The position numbers and the translations under genes were made by a program. From Cenococcum geophilum 1.58 (Eukaryota > Ascomycota > Dothideomycetes > Gloniales > Gloniaceae): 64,000 bases of DNA. How positions within the stretch are numbered: the first letter of the stretch is position 1; every line of letters starts with the position of its first letter. This document shows positions 35,106 to 47,300 of this stretch, one piece after another. The notes beneath the pieces were generated by a model. It searched no databases, was not told the origin of the DNA, and saw only the letters and a program-made list of their open reading frames with translations. The DNA is taken from the NCBI GenBank assembly GCA_001692895.1, contig KV748191.1:186001-250000 (forward strand), written 5' to 3'.

Positions 35106-38100
35106 AATATATATATATATAAAGGAATAATAGTATACTACAAGGAATAAAAGAATGTTTAATTAAAAGTTTTACGTTTTATTACAATAACGTATACTAA
35201 ATTTATAAAGATACTAAGTATGGTGTAAGCTATTGGCTATAAGAGCTAGAGTTAAGAGGACTTAAAGGAACTAAAGAGTTAGATAAAGAATAAGATCGAC
35301 TCTATAAGCTAGATTAAGATATTACAGCAATATACGGATAATGATTAGTAATAATAATAATGGAGTTGGAGTACTTATTAATTAATAGTGACGAGGATAG
35401 TAAAGGAACTAATTAGGGGTATCTAAACCTCAATAACGTAATAGAAGTAGAGACTGAGACCGCTATAGAGTAAGGTTTAGTAACGGGTATTATAACACCA
35501 TTAGATACGGCATCCATCGCTTTATAAGACGGAAGAAGTAATATTTAAAGACGATTAAGCAAGCAGACGACTGCTAGTGCTAGCTTACCACTTAATAAAG
35601 GTAAAAGGCCAAAGGCTTAAGATTCTTAAGACGAGATAAGGCATGCTTAAGGACCTATAATAGACGCAAACCGATAGAGCAGAGTAGTAGCTTAGTTTAA
35701 GAATATATAAATAAGCTCGGGACAAGTGTTCCTAACGGCATAAGATTCTCAAGATAAGATAAGTAAGATTTAAGACTTTTAAGACGAGATAAGAACACTA
35801 GTAAAGCCTAGTTAGACTAAGGCTAGAGCGCAGCTTAAGAAAGAGGTAAGCTTAGGATTAAAGAATCCAAGGGGTTAAGAATTTGGAGTATAAATAAAGA
35901 CACCCACAAGTAAGAAGTAAGCGGCTTCGTTATAGATTAGAGAATCTATAATATAAATAGCAGTTAAATTAGGAGACAAATACATAGACCTAGAGGACTT
36001 ATTAGTTAAATAAGATATTCAGACTAAAGATCGAGAGTTTAATACCAAGATTAAGAAGCAAGAAGACTTTAAAAATCCACTTGTAAAACACGAAAAGAAA
36101 AAAACTATAGAGGAATTTAGAGCAAGAATTATTTTATAGCAAGAAAAAAAACTAAACACGAGATCTAATATATTAGGTTATATAAGGGATAGAGCACCTA
36201 TATAAAGAATTACTAATAGACTTAAGATAGGTATACTAAGAGCTAAGTGGCTTACCAAACTGGAAAATAAAGAGGATCTAGGGATTCCTACTAGGTTCGA
36301 AGAACGATATATAAAAGGCTATTATAACGCAGTAATAAAAAGATACTTCCTTACGGATAGACTATATACACTCTAGCAGCTGTACTAAAAGTGGTATAAG
36401 CAACGACATAATAATAAGTAGGAAGATTTCTATATATAGTTAGACGAAAAAGTTATTTAAGAACACCTAATTACGGAAAAAGCGATAAATTATATTAAGG
36501 GAGCCTTAATTATAATATTAAAGGATCTAAAGGAATAATTAGAGGACTAGAGAAGCGAGAGGCGCGTCTTAGTACCTGTAAATAAAGTTATAACGTTTAG
36601 ATTAGTGTGACAGAGGTTTAAACTTAAGGATAAAGACGAGTTAAGAGTTAACCTAAAGCACCTAGCACACTATACGCTATTATGGATTATATACATAGAT
36701 AATATATATAAAATGCATAAGAATCTAAAGAAAAAAAAACTAGAAATACCCTATAAGAACATACTGGATAATAGATAAATAATAGTATAGAAATGCTAAG
36801 TATATATATAGCTAGCATCCAGCAGAAGTCTAAGAGGAAGAAAGTTTAATACTTTAACTAGAAAGATTCCTTATAGAAGAATGCTTAGATAGATAATAAT
36901 AGTGGGAATATCTAGAGAATACCTATTTATGGTGTATTAAAGATAAAAAGCAAACTAGGCATTAGCTAAAGAATAAGCTAAGTATAATAAGATTAAGCAG
37001 CTAATAGTTAGGAAAAGTAGAGGCCTATAGGACTAGAGGGAGCTAGTAGTAGAGCCTTAGACCCTTAAAGGAATTTAAGAACGACACCTAAACCTAAGAG
37101 TTAATTGGCAAGATTAATAGTTTAAAGTATTAGTAGATAGTGGAGTAACATAAAACCATATCTTACTAGCAGTAGTTAAAAGGATAGGGCTACTATATAA
37201 GCAAAAAGAGCATCCTTATTTATTAGTAACAATTTTAGGAGATTTAATAGCCTATAGAGGAGGTATTATTAATCTTAAAATAGAACTAATTTAGATAACC
37301 ATTAAAGGAAGATAAGTTAAGATGTCTTTTAATATATTACTATTAGGGAATAATAAGGCAGTATTGGGAATGCCTTAGTTATAGGAATATAATTTAAAGA
37401 TTAATTAGGTTATAGATTAGGTCGATATTAAAGATATATAATAATATAAGATGTAATAATAAACTAAGTTAGTATAGTATTAAGTTGGAGCGATATATAA
37501 GGAGACTAATTAAGGATTAAGTTACGTACCAAAGAGATACTACAAATATGGTAAGAAGCTATAGTTACTAAAAAGTAAAAAGCTGTTAGATTATATAGTA
37601 TAGGATTATAAAATAGAACTAGAACTAGAAATAAGTTTAAGGTTCTACCTAACTTATAAGTTAACAGAAAAAGAGTTATAGGCACTTAAGGAGTTTATCT
37701 AGGAAAATCTTTAAAAAGGATATATTAGACCATTGTAGTTATTAGTGGGATATTCGGTACTATTCGTACTAAAGAAGAATAGAAAACTTAGGCTATATAT
37801 TAACTATAAATAGTTAAATAGCATTACTAGGAAGGATAGGTATCCTTTACCCTTAATTAGCGAAATTTAAAATAGGATTAGTAACGCGCAAATCTTTATA
37901 AAGATAGATCTGAGATAGGTGTACTATTAGATTAGGATTAAGGAAGGCGATAAATAAAAGGCAGCCTTTAAGTTAAAGGAAGGACTGTATAAACTATTAG
38001 TTATATAATTTAGGCTTATAAACGCATTAGCAATGTTTTAAAAGTGTATTAACAATATATTAAGAGAACACTTAGATAAATTTATTATAGTATATCTTAA

Positions 38101-39214
38101 CAATATTATTATCTACTTGATAAGTAAGGAAGAATATAGAAAATATATTAAATAGGTCTTAAAGAGACTATAAGAAGAATAGATGTTAGTGGTAATTAAG
38201 AAATACGAATTCTTTACCAAGAAGATAGATTTTATTGGATTTATTATTAAACTAGGCTAACTTAGTATAGATCTAAAGAAGATTAAGGCTATAGTAAATT
38301 GGCAAGAACTAGAAAATATAATATAGTTAAGGTTATTTTTAGGATTCTATAATTACTGTAGAAGGTTTATAGCTTAATGGTTAAAGGATATTAAGCCACT
38401 TATAAAATTAATAAAGAAAGAAGAACTATAGGTATAGGGAAAGAAATAAAAGGAACTATTTAAGAAAATTAAATAGTTGTTTACCTAGGAGCTAGTTCTT
38501 AAAATCTATTAACTATAATTAGAGACAGTAGTTGAAATAGATATATTAAACTATGCACTAAGAGCGTGCTTTTTATAAAAATATAAAGATAGATAGCATA
38601 TAGTGGCATACTATAGTTAAAAGATAACACTACTAGAACTAAACTATAACATCTATAATAAGGAGTTATTAGGTATAGTTGCAGCACTAAAGGAATAGAG
38701 ATTATTTTTATAAGGTATAGAAAAACTATTTATAGTTAAAATGGATTATAAGAACCTAACAAGGCTCCTAATAATAAAAGAACTTAATTATAGATAGGTT
38801 AGATAGGCGGAGATGCTTATAGAATACCATTTTAAGATTTAGCATACTAAGGGTATAGAGAATGTATGAGCAGACGCTCTAAGTAAAAAGGCTAAACTAT
38901 AAAACAATAAAAAGCCATTAGGGGCTTTGTTGTGAAAAGATATAAATAAACTAATTAGGTATAATTATCTAAAGATTACAGTAATACGAGAAGAAAAGAC
39001 CTATAAATTACCAGAGAGTAATTGGATATAAAAGATCTAAGATATATAGGCAGAGGATCTAGACTTAAAGTAGTATAAGAATTAAGAAGCGACGTATGTA
39101 CCAAGATCTATTGTAAAGGAGTTTATTAAGTTATTTTATAAAGGACTAACTTAAGGACACAACAGAGCTATAGGCTTAGTGTTAAGACTTTAAGAGAAGT
39201 ATATTATTAATGGA

Positions 39215-40235
39215 AAGGCCGTCGAAAACGGACTCTGCACCTGTACGTGGTGACGGCTACAAACCTAGGTCTTCGAAGTTCAGACTTAGAGCTAACGCAG
39301 AGACGTCGTACAGCGTGCGATAGGACCTGGTGGTCGTGGTTGTGAGCGTTATAGGCGGTAGTGAAAAATTTTCAGATAGTGAGATCTTAAAAACCACTAC
39401 TATGGCCCTCTACAATTTAGCTACGCTATTCTCCTATTAAGGCACCTATACAATCCAACGTGGATAAACGGCATTTAATAGCATCCCCCGACCCCCAATA
39501 GAAAGCATTAATGACCTCTTATATTAACGAACGAGCGATCGCGAACGAACGAGCAACGAGTAAATATACGGCCCCTCCTAACCCCTAGGGCGATCGCCCG
39601 CGGAGCATGCGGTCACTCGCCGTTTTTTCTACCAAATACTACCTAGTAGCCTGGATTGCGACCTACGGTTTTCCCTATCTTCTTTCAACGGAGTGGTGAC
39701 CCTTAGAAAGGGCCTAGCTGGGGCCTAGGCACAAAAGATACCCAAATACATAATATCCCGCTCGCTTATCAGTATTATAGTGGTTAGAACGGATAAATCC
39801 CCCTTACGCCTTCGATAGGCCCTAGGGGGGGGGAGGCATGGCGTATATGGCAATGGTTAAATAAGAGATAGCATATAGGGGATGGCCAAGATATAGGAGA
39901 CAACAGCAAGACATAGCAATTAAGTGGCAAGGCCTAGCTGGGACGTAGTAAACCCTAGCTTAGATAAGCTAGAGAAGGAAGTAGTGGTTCCCAAGGAGTT
40001 TAAACATCTAAGGAGGACAGGACATAGCTATAGGCCCGCAGGGCCGCTGCTATGTGCGGATATAGCAAACGGGGTTTTTCATCCTACTGAGGTGGCTCAT
40101 AGGGTTTTTCCTCCCCCCAGCAGCAAGGGTTTTTTCCCGTCAATATTACTTTTCCCTTATGTACGGAGTAGTCTGCGTGGGGCTAGATAGCATCCGTATC
40201 AGACGTTAATCAAAGAAGAATTAATAAATTAATAA
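39215..40235 (+). mobile_element. LINE-type insertion, 1021 bp, with 12-bp target duplication
   Basis: ATTATTAATGGA occurs at 39203-39214 and again at 40236-40247; sister copy 1 (about 25811-25822) has the site once, with one transition. The insert ends in a repeated AATTAATAAATTAATAA tail, as in non-LTR elements. Its last 145 bp match 631-745. A coding-like stretch of about 70 codons starts near 39216 (KTDSAPVRGDGYKPRSS), and an 88-codon frame lies at 39924-40190; neither has a domain I recognise. A palindrome GGGCGATCGCCC lies at about 39588-39599. No reverse transcriptase is visible, so it is 5'-truncated or non-autonomous. Confidence 0.7.
39924..40190 (+). CDS. Unrecognised 88-codon frame in the LINE-type insert
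   Basis: Open from ATG or an alternative start to TAG inside the 3' part of the insertion. The product would be Pro- and Lys-rich (MARPSWDVVNPSLD...). No domain is recognised, and the equivalent DNA at 600-745 is not open in this frame, so it may not be a gene. Confidence 0.2.
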   Translation: MARPSWDVVNPSLDKLEKEVVVPKEFKHLRRTGHSYRPAGPLLCADIANGVFHPTEVAHRVFPPPSSKGFFPSILLFPYVRSSLRGAR

Positions 40236-42139
40236 ATTATTAATGGAATCTAGGGACTAGCCAGGTAAGTTATAAAAGAATATCTAGATTACTAAAGGAA
40301 TAAACTAATAAGGCATAAGCTATATAGAGAGCTATAACCTATTAAAATACCAGAGAGACTATAGGAGGTTATATTATAGGACTTTATTATTAAGTTACTA
40401 AAGTTAAGAGATCCTATTACCGGGTAAGATTATAATATAATCTTAGTAATAGTAGATAAGCTTACGAAGTAGGAATGCTTTATAGCATGTTTAGAAGAAA
40501 TATTAGTGGAAGATGTTACTAAAATCTATATTAAAGAAGTGTTTATAAGATATAGAGTATTAAGCAAGATTATATTAAATAGAGATCTAAGATTTATAGC
40601 AGTATTTTAGGAAGTATTCTTAGCAGAGTAAGAAGTTTAAGTAGTAACTTTTACCGTATATTATTTATAGACAGACGGTTAAACGGAAAGATTAAATTAG
40701 ATACTAGAATAATATCTAAGGTATTATATTAATTATACACAGAATAATTGGGTATTATTATTACCAGTTATATAGTTTATATATAATATAATACCACAAG
40801 AAGAAATAGGCACGTTACTATTTAAGGCAAATTATGGATATAAGCTAAGAACCTTATTATTGCTACGTTAAGTAAAGAAGATAAGTAGTATAGCTAAGTA
40901 AAGAATAAAGAGTTTAATAAATCTTTATATAGACCTTACGGAAATAGCTAAGGTGGTATAGCAAAGGATAAAAAGGTACTACGATGTTAAGAGATCTAAG
41001 GGACCAGATCTTAAGGAGGGAGATAAAGTATGGCTACTATATAAAAATTTTAAAAGTTAACGACTAAGCAAGAAGTTAGACTACGTTAGACTAGGACCTT
41101 TTAAAATTACGTAAAGAATTTTATTAGTTATATTTAAGTTAAACCTACTAGCCAGAATAAAAATCTACCCTATATAGTATATCGCAATGCTAGAGCTAGT
41201 ATATAGGAATATTAAGCCACTGGTTTATAAAGTAGATACATATAGAGGATAAGAAGAAGATAAATAGCAAGTTTTAAAGATCGTTAATTATAAGGATATA
41301 GACGACGAAATATAGTATAAAGTAAAGTAGATAGGCTATAACGAGACTACCTAGGAGCTATTAGAGAACTTAAAAAACGCTATAGGAAAGGTATAAGAGT
41401 ATTAAAAGAAAAAAGGTTAGGCAATATTAATAAAGAGGAATTACTAAAGAATAAGTTACCTAAGGGGGACCTAGGAAGAGCAACTGCCGAACTACTTAGA
41501 GTTATTTCCTTCTCTATTAGAAGAGAATCTGTTTTTTTATTACTAAGTTCCTATAAACCTTATTAAACAAGTTTCTACTTCTTTAAATAAACCTTTTTAT
41601 AAATATGTTCTAAACGCTAAAGATAGGCATAAGCTAGACGCTAAGCTTTAAGAATATATACGGACTCTTTTAAGGCATATTAGACCGCAAACAGCGCTAA
41701 GAATAGCTTACTATTAAGCTTTATAGCAGTAGATTAAATACAAGACCCTATAATAAATTACTTAGGGAACTTAGAGACTATTAAGAGTTATAAGACGCGT
41801 ATACTTAGCGTTAGAAATTAAGCGAATATTATAGGACGATTAAACGTTTGCTTTAGTGCACTTTGTATAAAAAGAGGGCTATTAAGATAAAGGACTTGCT
41901 AACATAATATAAACTAACCCCTCTTTCGCGCAATAAGAACACGGAGATAGTATTACTTTACTAAGTAATAGTATAGAAGAGACTGTACGCGTATAATAAA
42001 GAGTTAAAGAAGAAGAAGGTGCTTTAGGCATTATAAGTAATAATATTAACTAAATTAATTAAACAGATATTATACCTCTAGTAAACGACTTAAAGATATT
42101 AGGTATCTTTAAGGACAAAAATAGAGAGGAGGGAGATAG

Positions 42140-42559
42140 TGTTACGAACGCTTTAAGTATAATGTTATAACTACTTAGAGAGAAGTTAGAAGAAGCTAGT
42201 TAGTTAATATAAGCATAGTTTAGGATAGAACCCGTGGAACTATATAATAAGGAATAGTAAGCAGAGTTATGTAATATAATCTGTGTAATCTATGTAATTT
42301 ATAAGATCTATAATAGAGCGAATAGAGTAGACAAAGTAAATAGAGTAACGACTTTCTTAGGAGTATGGTTGTGTATTTAAGGACCCTTAATCCCTACCTA
42401 GATAGTTCCTTCCTTATAGTGATTCTTAGAATATAATTAGAGTTAATCTATTAGGCAACCACTCCACTAGTTATTATTACGTTATTGACCTCCGGCAATA
42501 CCTATATACCTAGCCCATTAACAAGTCTACCGTAGTTCCTACTATAAGGCTCTGTTATA
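42140..42559 (+). repeat. 3' LTR of family G copy 2, 420 bp
   Basis: Pairs with 32711-33130. Preceded by GAGAGGAGGGAGATAG and followed by TATTA. Confidence 0.9.
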
Positions 42560-43338
42560 TATTAAGGCGTTATCTAATACTAAGACTGTATAACTAGGTA
42601 TATATTGCGGCAGAATAGAAGACTTAATCTAGGCATTAAATATTTTAAAAGTAATTAAGCCCTACTATATAAGAGTCTTAGGGAGAAAGCTGTTAAGTAA
42701 ATATATAGGTAGAATACTCCACTATTCTAAGCGCTTAATTAATACTATATTAATTGCAGGAAGGTTTATAAAACTTTAACTAAACTTCCTATAGCTAGTC
42801 CTTTTATTAGCGCCTAACTTATTAATAAATATAGGGCGATTAGAGTCCTATATATATTAGCGTCTCTTCTAAACAGTATAAAGATCTTTAGATTACTCCT
42901 GCGCTCTACGCTATATAACCTTCCTACTCCGCCTATTATGCTTAAGAGCCCTCTATATTAACGATATTAATACTATAATATTGCAATCGTCCTATAGGAA
43001 CTAGGCCATTTTATTAAAGTAGGCAGTAGGGCGATTATTTAAGTAGGTAAGAAGCGCTTATGTACGAGATTAGTATACCTAATACTATAATGTTATATAT
43101 TACGAACTCGCTTATATTCCGCTTATATATTACTTAGTTGCCTAATCTTTAATATTTAGTGGGGGGTATAGCTCTCTATAGAGGTCTAAGTTAAGCTGGA
43201 TACAGTATATAGTTAAAAGGTGTAACTTGGTAGCTGCCGCGATATATTTAACTGTTTAATTAAATAGAAAAGATACTAAAATTTGATGGAGCTGCTATTC
43301 AGGAATCCTTTTAGGCATTAGAGGCAGATATAAGTGTT
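42560..43338. other. Spacer with weak coding-like signal
   Basis: AT-rich. A plus-strand frame near 42560-42880 reads protein-like (ALNILKVIKPYYIRVLGRKL, HYSKRLINTILIAGRF) but is interrupted. Family not recognised. It was contiguous with 32133-32710 before the Gypsy insertion. Confidence 0.4.
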
Positions 43339-43389
43339 GCAAGCGTAATATGCGTGGTAGTCATACGATTTGTATGATGAGATCACCTA
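43339..43389 (+). repeat. Dispersed repeat R, copy B, part 1
   Basis: GCAAGCG...GTGGTAGTCATACGATTTGTATG...GATCACCTA. It is the reverse complement of copy A (18333-18354 plus part of 16618-16681) and contains a short CATAC/GTATG stem. Split at TA by the DNA transposon and continued at 47179-47205. Confidence 0.75.
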
Positions 43390-43597
43390 AATTTGTCGTT
43401 TTCGAAACGAATGACAATCCTTGGCATGCAGATCCCCAATTTTTGCGCCCAAACTTACCTGTAAAACCGTGAGATACCCCATTTCCATATTTAACGCGCC
43501 TTATTGTTAATATAACTCCCTACCATTAGTCAGTAAGTTAAAGCCGACGTTGCCCCGCTATTTGCCCTATCTTAACGCGTTTCCTAGTGTTGTAGTG
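43388..43597 (+). repeat. Left terminal inverted repeat, about 210 bp
   Basis: TAAATTTGTCGTTTTCGAAACG... is the reverse complement of the right end. The transposase frame enters the inner end of this repeat. Confidence 0.88.
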
Positions 43598-44630
43598 CCT
43601 CGTATTAACCCTACTCGTCACACGGATATAGTCCATCTGCTTAAATTGGGCTAGCGGCTAAATGCTATTACAGAATAGCTACACGTTAGTTAAGCTACCA
43701 TATATAGAACCGAACGTTACCTTATACAATATGGCCAGCCTGTTAGGCCTTATGTATAAAAGACTAGCTAGCTGGCGGCGTTAACAAAAGCTAATAAAGA
43801 GGCCCTCCTTAAACTCCTGCTCCACGATAGTTGGAAATATCTAGATAAAATTTAATACTGGCTCTATTATAAACGTAATCTTAACGTTTTTTATACTATA
43901 ATCCACTGTGTCTTAAAGAAGGAAGGGTAGTTTAAAAAGGTAATTAGGCGTATAGCGTAGGGCCGTAACTTATAGCTAAGGGAGCTCTATTATAATAATA
44001 TAAGATGGTTTCCGGTAAATATTATAGTATTCCTTAATAAGGCTATTTTTAATAAGAAGACTAGCTGGTGGATAAGAGGGCGAGCTCTAGTTAGTAAGGA
44101 GGCGTGCTATTAGGGCGATCTTTAAAGAGGTAATACTTAGAGTATCTGCGCGGCTATAATAATTAATAGCTAGGTTTACCATTAAGCCCGTAAGGGCTAC
44201 TTTAATATTAACGACTTTATTAGGTGGCTATACGGCTACCTATTTTCTGCGCTTTATAAGCAATATCTAAATTAAACTATAGTAATTATAATAGATAACC
44301 TTAGGGTTTACGTTAACGCGCGAATTCCAGCTGCTATTAAAGAGGAGGGCTATATTGTTTGCTACCTGCCGCTATACTTACTAGACTTTAATCTAATTAA
44401 GCTTATATAGGCTATTTTAAAGGCGTAGATCCGTCACTGGCACTTATATACTTAAGAATTCCACTATAATTATAGTAAGTTTCTTAAATAAGCTATCCGT
44501 AAGAGTAGGTGCGATTTCTTTGCCTAGGAGTAGTTTTAATACGCCGTAGAAGGAATATATATAGAATAGGCTGAGCTAGAGCGTTTACGGCGTTAATTAG
44601 AGTAATTTAAGCGTAGTATTAAGGTTTAAG
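43597..44630 (+). pseudogene. Tc1/mariner-type DDE transposase, inactivated
   Basis: One plus-strand frame reads as a transposase of roughly 345 codons, interrupted by many TAG/TAA. It starts with a helix-turn-helix-like segment (RINPTRHTDIVHLLKLG, TIYRTERYLI), followed by a second helical segment (VLKKEGWFKKVIRR). The catalytic domain is clear. VFLNKAIFNKKTSWW stands where the family has FLDE..F, so the first catalytic Asp is Asn. IIIDNLRVYVNARI keeps the second Asp, and YLPLYLLDFNLIKL corresponds to YSPDFNPIE, with Lys in place of the final acidic residue. The enzyme would cut and join DNA at TA sites. With two of three catalytic positions changed and many stops it cannot be active. G-to-A changes explain both substitutions. 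Confidence 0.85.
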
Positions 44631-44839
44631 GGTTAGAGGAGTTAACTACGGCATTTAATATTGCTATAGGCACTTAATTACCTAATTAGGAAATCGTCTA
44701 ATATTAAATTACTATAGAAAACACCCCCTTCTACCTAGCTTATATACCCTTTACCTATATATAAAGCCTCCCGCTAGGTCTATAAGGGCATTCACCGCTA
44801 TGGCGGCCTTTTATTACCTATAGTACACTTTATACTTAT

Positions 44840-47006
44840 GGAGCTAGCTAGCTATATTACTAATAAAGCCGTTAGCAGCACTTAATTCTAAAGCCCTATA
44901 AAATTTATGTAAGTTTTTATTTTTTATAGTATGTAGATTATCTAGACTCTACTATTGTTCTAATATAATATCCCTAAACTGTTTTAGTTTCTCTTATATT
45001 ATAGCGTTATATGCCCTTTTTAGCTTCTAGATAAATAGATACTAAATAGTATCCGTATCCTCCTTATTAACTAATATAGGACTTAAGCGTGGGTGATTGT
45101 TAATATTATATATAGGGGTAGAAGGAGGCGGCGGTAGTAGTAGAGGGCTAATGGTAGGAGCAGCAGCTCGGATCTAAGGTTAAATAGGCAGTTAAGTAGG
45201 CGGCGGTATAGGTAGTTAAAGCTACTACGGTGGCAGATAATAAGACACTTAATTCTACGGATACTGTGTATAGGAAGGGCCGGCGTAGTGTTAAGAATAC
45301 GTAGGCGGCTGCTAATTAAAGCTATATGGAAACATTGTTATCTACTACTATTATTTCTATATAGTAATTAGACGGCGACGCTCCTCTTATTTCTTATGTC
45401 GTTCTTTATAGCACTCCTCCCTTTCTTCCTCTCTATCCTCTAATTAACGTCTATAGGCCTCTATCTACAGTTCTTAAAGCTTAGCTATACAGTTAGTTGC
45501 TATACAAAGCTTAGCTGTAGCTAAAGGTTTATAAGATCGTTAACCTAGGCAGCTAACTAAACCGTCCGCTATAAGAGCGCGGAAAACCTTTATGGGCGGC
45601 TCCTTATACTAAGCGTTACTAAAGATAATAGAGTTCGCCCAGGCCTTATGCTAAGCAGCATTAATAGCATAGTATTAACCATTAAATATATAATAGAAGT
45701 TCTAATAGTTACCGCAGTTTATATCTATACATTTAATCTATTTCCCTAGGCGAGCTTAAAAGTTAGTAATATTCTTATATACTACTTAACGGCTTAAATT
45801 CTGCTATAGTAATAGCTTTAGGCGTAATTTTATAGGCGCGCCTTTGCCTAATATAAGAGTAGGACTCTTAGACTATAGGGTAACTAGTAGGGAAAATGGA
45901 ATCTTAACGGACTCCTTAATATCCTTAATAACCTTCCTCTTTATTCCTAACTTTGTAAACGCCTTATAGTTAATCTTAACTTTAAAAGTTAACTAAATGT
46001 CGCTATTAAGGTTATGCGCCTGCTGGATATTAACGACTTTAAGCAGGCGATCACTCTGTTTAATAGAGAAGTCGTTAATAGAGTAGTTAGCTCATCTGCC
46101 GCGGCTAGAAACGTACTATATAACTATAAGACGTTTAACTTAGGTGTAGATTTTACCGCTAAGTTAAAGGTTAATTTGACTTGTAATAGCGTTCTTAACA
46201 AGGCTTAGGTTATATAACTGCTATTTTTACTTAACTAGATAGTCTATAGTAACCTTAGAACCATTAATATAGAGCCTAAACTAACCGTAAATAGGATAGT
46301 TAACGGTTACCTACTTAGTCTAACGCTTAAGATAAACACCTTAACCTTAAATTTAACGCCTTTAACGTAGATCTTTTACCTACCCTTTTAACGCATCTCT
46401 AATATTAAAGTCCTTATTATTCTAATTAATAATATTTAAACTATAAGGGCCTAAATTAAGCCTCTCTAGATCTAACGGAACCTTTAAATTTAGGCCCTTA
46501 AGTCTTTTAATATCGTGCGCCCATTTAGCATAAAGCTTATCCCTCCTACGCTCCTTCCTCGCCTTAACCTCCTCCTTAGTTTTATTGTAATAGTGCCTGC
46601 GATGGCTATAGCCCTCTAACGCTTAATACGGTATAGCCTCCTTAACCTCCTTAACCTCCTTAACTTCCTTATTCTAAAACCGTATACGCTAACTACGGTC
46701 TATAGGTGGCTCTATACGAGTTACCCGAGTTACCTTTATTAGTTTAGCGCGCTAGCCAGGCTTAGGCGGCCCTAGAGGAAAAGAAGTAGACGGCTTTCTA
46801 TATTTATTTATAGCAGAAGCCTTAGGAGCGATACTAGCAGTATATAAATAAGCGCGGGTATTGCTAATAGAGCGAGTACTGCTAGCTAAAGGAGCTGCTA
46901 ATGGCGTTAACGTTACTGGCGTTAACTTTAAGGCCTGCTTCGCGGGCTTCTTTATGGGCTTCTTCGCGGGTACTATAATACCAGGAAACGCGTTAAGATA
47001 GGGCAA
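44840..47006 (-). pseudogene. Second, antisense coding region of the DNA transposon, function unknown
   Basis: A minus-strand coding-like region converges on the transposase. The first 84 codons are open (47006 to 46752), starting with TTG inside the right inverted repeat and giving PYLNAFPG..., followed by a Lys/Pro/Ala-rich stretch. Later parts show a basic segment (YNKTKEEVKARKERRRDKLYA, about 46590-46530), a charged, probably coiled-coil stretch (QIEAYRR.LEDREEERE, about 45475-45400), a Tyr/Gln/Pro-rich part (about 45350-45130) and a C-terminal helical segment (YLFIQKLKRAYNAII region, about 45050-44990). Many stops interrupt it. No DNA-binding domain is recognised. It may be an accessory protein, but that is inference. 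Confidence 0.5.
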
Positions 47007-47180
47007 ATAGTGGGGCGACGTCGGCTTTAACTTACTGACTAACGGTAGGGAGTTATATTAACAATAAGGCGCGTTAAACGTGGAAATGGGGTATCTCACG
47101 GTTTTACAGGTAAGTTTGGGCGCAAAAATTGGGGATCTGCATGCCAAGGATTGTCATTCGTTTCGAAAACGACAAATTTA
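46971..47180 (-). repeat. Right terminal inverted repeat, about 210 bp
   Basis: Inverted partner of 43388-43597. It ends ...CGTTTCGAAAACGACAAATTTA, 120 bp before the ATG of the F-box-like gene. Confidence 0.88.
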
Positions 47181-47205
47181 ATGCTGTGCGAGCGGGGCTC
47201 GCTTA
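47179..47205 (+). repeat. Dispersed repeat R, copy B, part 2
   Basis: TAATGCTGTGCGAGCGGGGCTCGCTTA continues copy B after the transposon; copy A shows the equivalent GGGGCTCGCTTA inverted at 16618-16640. GCGAG...CTCGC can form a small hairpin. Confidence 0.65.
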
Positions 47206-47300
47206 GTATTTCAGTGATGACTGTAACTCGCCATTCTTCTATCCTGATTCCTTCCAACTTCGATCTGCTTCCAACCCAACCTCATCATGGCATTTGTACA
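47206..47300 (+). promoter_or_regulatory. Upstream region of the F-box-like gene
   Basis: Only about 120 bp separate the transposon from the chosen ATG. The stretch 47226-47286 is pyrimidine-rich (CTTCTATCC, CTTCCAACTTCG, CTTCCAACCCAACC), as is common just upstream of transcription starts in filamentous fungi. A 23-codon upstream frame (ATG 47287 to TGA 47358) overlaps the main start out of frame and could lower translation. No clear TATA box. Confidence 0.4.
47208..47227 (+). repeat. 20-bp direct repeat flanking the gene, left copy
   Basis: TATTTCAGTGATGACTGTA occurs here and, with one A/G difference, at about 49113-49131 (TATTTCGGTGATGACTGTA) beyond the gene. Confidence 0.6.

Larger units (their letters stand above)
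32711..42559 (+). mobile_element. Gypsy chromovirus-type fossil (family G, copy 2), with two LINE insertions
   Basis: LTRs of 420 bp (32711-33130, 42140-42559) are flanked by target duplication TATTA (32706-32710, 42560-42564). The interior parallels copy 1: Gag (about 33180-37050), protease (about 37080-37400), reverse transcriptase (about 37650-38150), RNase H (about 38480-38900), integrase (about 39000-41150, interrupted) and chromodomain (about 41300-41410). Two non-LTR insertions lie at 34281-35105 and 39215-40235. Removing them leaves about 8 kb. Broken by dozens of RIP-like changes. The start of its LTR differs from copy 1 while the last 150 bp and the interior are shared. Confidence 0.9.
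43390..47178 (+). mobile_element. Tc1/mariner (IS630-like) DNA transposon, 3789 bp, degenerate
   Basis: Flanked by TA (43388-43389, 47179-47180), the target duplication of this superfamily. Terminal inverted repeats are about 210 bp (43388-43597 and 46971-47180) with only scattered transitions between them. The plus strand carries a DDE transposase relic (about 43597-44630); the minus strand carries a second long coding-like region (about 47000 to 44840), so the two converge. It is twice the usual 1.5-2 kb. Comparing repeat R copies A and B gives an approximate empty site. The transposase is broken by many RIP-type stops, so the element is dead. Confidence 0.85.

Noticed and set aside
45100-45420. 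GGCGGCGGTAGTAGTAG patches as a regulatory or origin element
   Set aside because: They are the complement of Gln/Pro-rich codons in the transposon's second coding region.
46752-47006. Start of the transposon's second frame taken as a normal ATG gene
   Set aside because: The first codon is TTG and the wider region is closed by stops, so it is listed as a degenerate region instead.
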